From Ichthyophonus hoferi (taxonomy: Eukaryota; Opisthokonta; Ichthyosporea; Ichthyophonida; Ichthyophonidae): a stretch of 12,670 nucleotides of DNA. Position 1 is the stretch's first letter; every line of letters begins with the position of its first letter. The notes under the pieces are model-generated. The model made no database searches. It was not told the DNA's origin and was given only the letters and a program-made list of their open reading frames with translations. Location of the stretch: contig NAOQ01000614.1 in NCBI GenBank assembly GCA_002751075.1, forward strand, positions 33,164-45,833. Direction: 5' to 3'. Below are positions 9,101 to 12,670 of the stretch, piece after piece. A program made the translations under genes and the position numbers.

Positions 9101-12100
9101 CCTCTGCACCAGTTACAACACCACTAATTGGGTCCGTAGCAATGGTACTAGGACCCTTGGTCACTGTGTCTGCCACAGAGGTACCAGCTAATGTGGAGTC
9201 ACCGGTTTTCACCACGGATGTGACACCGGCTGTTTCCGGATTAATAGGTGCAGATGTAGCCATAGCTATATCGGGTCCTAATGTTGCCCTGCCTATAGTT
9301 CCTATTTGAGTACCGCTAATGGGGGCTGCTTCGGTTGCACTAGCCACTTTCGTTACAATATCACCGCCAATAGAACCAAGTTGTGTAGTCTCAGTGGTTT
9401 TTCCTGCAGATGTAATAGGTCCTGTTGCTGCACCGCCAGTTCCAGATGAAGCTATAGGTTTAACTAATTCTATTGTTGTGCTACTTACTCTACCCGTTGC
9501 CGCACCACTAATGGGGGAAGTAGCAATGGTACTAAGGCCCTTGGCCGCTGAGTCTGTTGGAGAGGTATCAGTTAATGTGGAATCACCGATTTTAACAATG
9601 GATGTGACACCCGCAGTTCCTGGAATGGAAGATGCAGATGTAACCATAGCTATTTCTGATCTTAATGTTTTTCTGTCTGTGGCTCCTATGTCAATACCAC
9701 TAATGGGGGTTGTTCCAGCGGCACTAGCAGCTTTTGTTACAACATCACCGCCAATAGAACCAAGTTGTGTTGTCCCAGTGGTTTTTCCTGCAGATGTAAT
9801 AGGTCCTGTTGCTGCACCGCTAGCTCCAGATGGAGCTGTGGCTTCACCCAATTCTATTGTTGTGCTACCTACTGCAGCTGTTGCAGCACCACTAACAGGA
9901 GCTGTAGCGATGGTACTAGGGCCCTTGCTGGCTGAATCTGCCGCAGAGGTGCCAGCTAATGTAGAATCTCTGATTTTAACAGTGGATGAGACACCTGCCA
10001 TTCCAGGAATAATAGGTGTAAGTGTAGCCGTAGCTATATCCGATCCTAATGATGCTCTGCCGATGGTTCCTGTTTCAGTACCGCTAATGGGGGCTGTCCT
10101 AGTGGTACTAGCAACTTTATTTCCCACATCACCGCCAGTAGAACCCCGTTGTGTTGTATCTGTGATTTGTCCTGCAGATGTAATGGGTTCTGTTGTTCCA
10201 CCAGTAGTTACTGATGAAGCTGTGGCTTCACCTAATTCTTTTGTTGTGCTACCTACTGCACCTGTTGGAACATCACTAATGAGGGTTGTAGCAATGGTAC
10301 CAGGGACCTTGGCGGCTGAGTCTGTTGTCGAGGTGCCAGCTAATGTGGAGTCACCCGTTTTAAGAACGGATGTGACACCTGCCGTTCCGGGAATAATGGG
10401 TGCAGATGTAGCCGTAGCTATATCCGATCCTAATGCTGTTCTGCCAATGGTTCCTCTTTCAGTACCGCTAATGGGGTCTGTGCCAGTAGCACTTGCAGCT
10501 TTTGTTCCCACATCACCGCCAGTAGAACCCAGTTGTGTTTTATCAATGGGTTGTCCTGCAGATGGGATGGGTCCTGTTGCTGCGGCAGTAGTTACTGCTG
10601 GAGCTGTAGTTTCACCGGATTTTATTGTTGTGCTACCCACTGCACTTGGCACAACACCACTAATGATATCTGTAGCAATAGTACTAGGGCCCTTGGTGGC
10701 TGATTCTGTTGCGAAGATGCCAGCTAATGTGGAGTCACCGGTTTTGGCAACGGATGTGACACCTGCTGTTCCAGAAATAGCAGGTGCAGATGTAGCTGTA
10801 GCTATATCCGATCCTAATACTGTTCTGCCAATAATATCTATCTTAGTATTGCCAATGAAGGCTGTGCTAGTGGTAGTAGTAGCTTTTGTTACAACATCAC
10901 CCCCAGTAAAATTCAGTTGTGTTGTATCAATGGGTTTTCCTACAGATGGGATGGGTCCTGTTGCTGCGGCAGTAGGTACTGCTGGAGCTGTGGTTTCACC
11001 GGATTTTATTGTTGTTTTACCTACTGCACTTGTTGCAACACCACTAATAGGGGCGGTAGCAATGGTACTAGGGCCCTTAGTGTCTGTGTCTGGTGTAGAA
11101 GTTCCACCTAATTTTGATTCACCGATTTTAACAATGGATGTGACACCCGCCGTTCCTGGAATAGAAGATGCAGATGTAACCATAGCTATTTCTGATCTTG
11201 ATGTTTTTCTGTCTGTGGCTCCTATGTCAATACCGCTAATGGGGGTTGTTCCAGCGGCACTAGCACCTTTTGTTTTCACTTCACGGCCAGTAGAACCCAG
11301 TTGTGCTGAGTCAGTTGGTTTTCCTAGGGACGTAATAGATCCTGTTGCTGCACCGGTAGTTGACAACGAAGCTATGGCTTTAGCTGACTCCATTTTGGTA
11401 CTGCCCAGTACACCCGTTGGAACACCGCTAATGGGGGCTGTAGCAATGGTACTAGGACCCTTGATGGCTGACTCTAGCGCAGAGGTTCCAGCAAATGTGA
11501 AGTCACCAGTTGTAACAGCGGATGTGGCTCCTTTTGCTCCTGGATTATTAGTTGCCGATGTAGCTGTAGCCTTTTCTGATCCAATTGCTTTTTTGCCTGT
11601 GTCTCCTATTTCTGTACCGTCAATGGGTGCTGTCTCGGTAACACTAGCAGCTTTTGTTGCAACATCCCTATCATCAATATCCAATGTTATTGAATTTGTT
11701 GGTTTTCCTGGAGATGTGATTGTTCCTCTTACTGTGCCGGTAGTTGCTGAAGGAGCAACGCTTTTATGTGAGCCTATTGTTGTGCTAGCTACTACTGCTT
11801 TTGTAGCACCACTAATGGGGGCAGAGGGAATGATACTAGGACCTTTGGTGGACAACTCTCCCCCAGAGGTTTTAGCTAATCTAGAATCACCACTTTTATC
11901 AGCAGATATGGCACTTTCCGTTCCTAGAATGGTGGTTGCAGAGGTAGTGGAAGCTGTATCTGATCCAAAGGGTTTCCTGTCTGTGGTTCCTATTTCAGTA
12001 TCATCAATGGGGGTTGTTCTAGTAGCACTAGCAACTTTTGTTGCACCATCACCATCAGTAGTATCCCGTTTTGTTGAATCAATTAGTTGTTTTGGAGACG

Positions 12101-12670
12101 TAACTGCTCTTGTTACTGCACCAGTGGTTGCCAAAGGAACAACGGCTTTATCCAAACCTATTGTTGTTCCATCTACCGCTGGTGTTTTAACATCACCACT
12201 GGGGGCTGTAGCCGTGATGCTAGGACGCGTGGTACCCGAGTCTACCCCAGAGCTTCCAGCTAATGTAGGATCACCAGTTGTATCAGCGGATGCGCCAATT
12301 TCTGTTCCTGGAATGGTGGTTACAGAGGTAACTGCAGCTGTATTTGATCCAAAGATTTTTCCGTCTGTGACTCCCATTTCAGTAACGCCAATGGAGGCTG
12401 TAGCAGTGGCAGCAGCAGCCTTTGTTGGAACATCAACTCCAGTAGTACCCGGCTCGACTGAATCATCAATCTGACCTGAAGATGTAGTAGCCTCTGCTGT
12501 TGCAGTAGCAGTGACTTCATCAATCGGTATTATTGTGTCACTTCCGGTTCCTTTTGCAGCATCAGTAATGCGGGATTTAGCAATGTTACTAGGACCCATG
12601 CTACCAAACTCTCCTGCAGTAGGTACACCAAATGTGGAGTCACCAGCTCTATTGGCAGATATGACAGCGT
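3135..12670 (-). CDS. Giant mucin-like type I membrane protein (3' part, two exons)
   Basis: The coding region is join(12670..5618, 5155..3135) on the minus strand, 3,023 residues in the window. The frame is still open at the right edge: the 23 residues before the first ATG (12599) align with the repeat (a GDST motif before GPS), so that ATG is not the start and any signal peptide lies outside. Domains by window residue: tandem 128-residue repeats (1-2160), a non-repeated linker (about 2195-2449), three 74-residue repeats (2450-2674), a diverged Thr/Ser-rich region, an acidic stretch, RRRR (2957-2960; plus positions 3327-3338), one hydrophobic helix (about 2989-3010; 3177-3242) and a basic 13-residue tail. 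The ectodomain is dominated by Thr, Ser, Ala and Gly and has no Cys, which fits a rigid, O-glycosylated stalk at the cell or wall surface. I recognise no catalytic or adhesive domain and no named family. Adhesion, protection or shedding are inferences from architecture. Confidence 0.88.
4185..4859 (-). repeat. 222-bp (74-codon) coding tandem repeat, three units
   Basis: Units at 4859-4629 (77 codons, with a 9-bp insertion), 4628-4407 and 4406-4185. Shared motifs include NIASGMTETTMQTGILTETS and SNSVLSASEHL. The first two units are identical over a run of about 60 bp (4625 versus 4403 onward), which points to a recent duplication or conversion. The repeat is not obviously related to the 128-residue unit. 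Confidence 0.93.
5156..5617 (-). other. Mucin intron, 462 nt
   Basis: Donor AAAAG|GTAGGT (intron starts at 5617), acceptor TATTATTCAG (intron ends at 5156), and a branch-point-like CCCTAAT whose A at 5174 lies 18 nt from the 3' end. Splicing joins G to AA and makes a Glu codon. It keeps the frame open across the junction and connects the repeat array to the membrane anchor. Unspliced, the frame ends at TAA (5574-5576) after a short tail. The intron is far richer in AT than its flanks and has a sense-strand U-rich tract (5527-5564) near the donor. Confidence 0.85.
5527..5564 (-). promoter_or_regulatory. U-rich tract downstream of the mucin intron donor
   Basis: Runs of 7-9 T on the sense strand broken by single G, C or short GC words, 54-90 nt downstream of the donor. 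U-rich tracts near a donor are known to help its recognition through TIA-1-type proteins in animals. Whether that applies here is unknown; a simple homopolymer tract is equally possible. Confidence 0.3.
6189..12670 (-). repeat. 384-bp (128-codon) coding tandem array, about 17 units
   Basis: Units start at a GPSTIAT-like motif. Fourteen consecutive units from 12227 to 6852 keep an exact 384-bp spacing (starts at 12227, 11843, 11459 and so on to 7235). A further unit starts at 6851 and loses its end; the next (6494-6189) lacks its beginning. Toward the right edge a diverged 123-codon unit (12596-12228) and a fragment of another (12600-12670) continue the array out of the window. A 35-codon remnant follows at 6188-6084. 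Each unit is made of two 64-codon halves with the same skeleton (APISG, then GSTT or GRTT, then ATA), exactly 192 bp apart. Confidence 0.93.

Noticed and set aside
5806-12474. Very long plus-strand open frame (655, 510 and 1,051 codons in one frame)
   Set aside because: It is antisense to the mucin array. The array's repetition makes stop-free antisense frames likely: one permissive unit is copied many times. The two interrupting TGA codons (7771 and 9307) lie at the same unit position, 1,536 bp apart. Splice sites, the membrane anchor and mucin composition all support the minus strand.

Overview
The window comes from a eukaryotic nuclear genome with AT-rich non-coding DNA, spliceosomal introns and simple-sequence repeats. 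It holds parts of two protein-coding genes, both on the minus strand and both cut by a window edge. I cannot fix the lineage. A unicellular eukaryote (an early fungus or a protist such as an apicomplexan) is my best guess, and it is only a guess.

Left end (1-868): the 5' end of a gene for the splicing factor SYF1/XAB2. It is hidden as two short exons, 833-868 with the start codon and 93-206, between low-complexity introns. Intron 1 is mostly a TATAGTG-type minisatellite, and intron 2 runs into a degenerate (AATAC)n tract at the window edge. The exon-2 peptide (DLPFEEDILRNQ...AWWRYLEHK) matches the conserved first HAT repeat of Syf1.

Middle (869-3134): about 2.3 kb between the two head-to-tail genes. 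It contains a trinucleotide tract directly upstream of the SYF1 start, a pair of CCAAT motifs, a 9-bp dyad, one good hairpin and possible poly(A) signals. No gene could be supported here.

Right end (3135-12670): the 3' part of a giant mucin-like surface-protein gene with one 462-nt intron (5156-5617). The spliced frame is open for 3,023 residues and continues past the right edge, so the true N-terminus is not visible. The protein is very rich in Ser, Thr, Ala and Gly and has no cysteine outside its membrane segment. In order it has: a tandem array of 128-residue units built by successive doublings (64, then 128, then 256 residues), a non-repeated linker, three 74-residue repeats, a more diverged Thr-rich region, an acidic stretch, a tetrabasic RRRR site, one membrane helix and a 13-residue tail. 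The layout suggests a long, probably O-glycosylated, type I membrane mucin that may be shed by proteolysis. Retention of the intron would give a form without the anchor.

The long plus-strand open frames across 5.8-12.5 kb are antisense shadows of the repeat array. The Tyr-rich frames at 207-648 are translated minisatellite.
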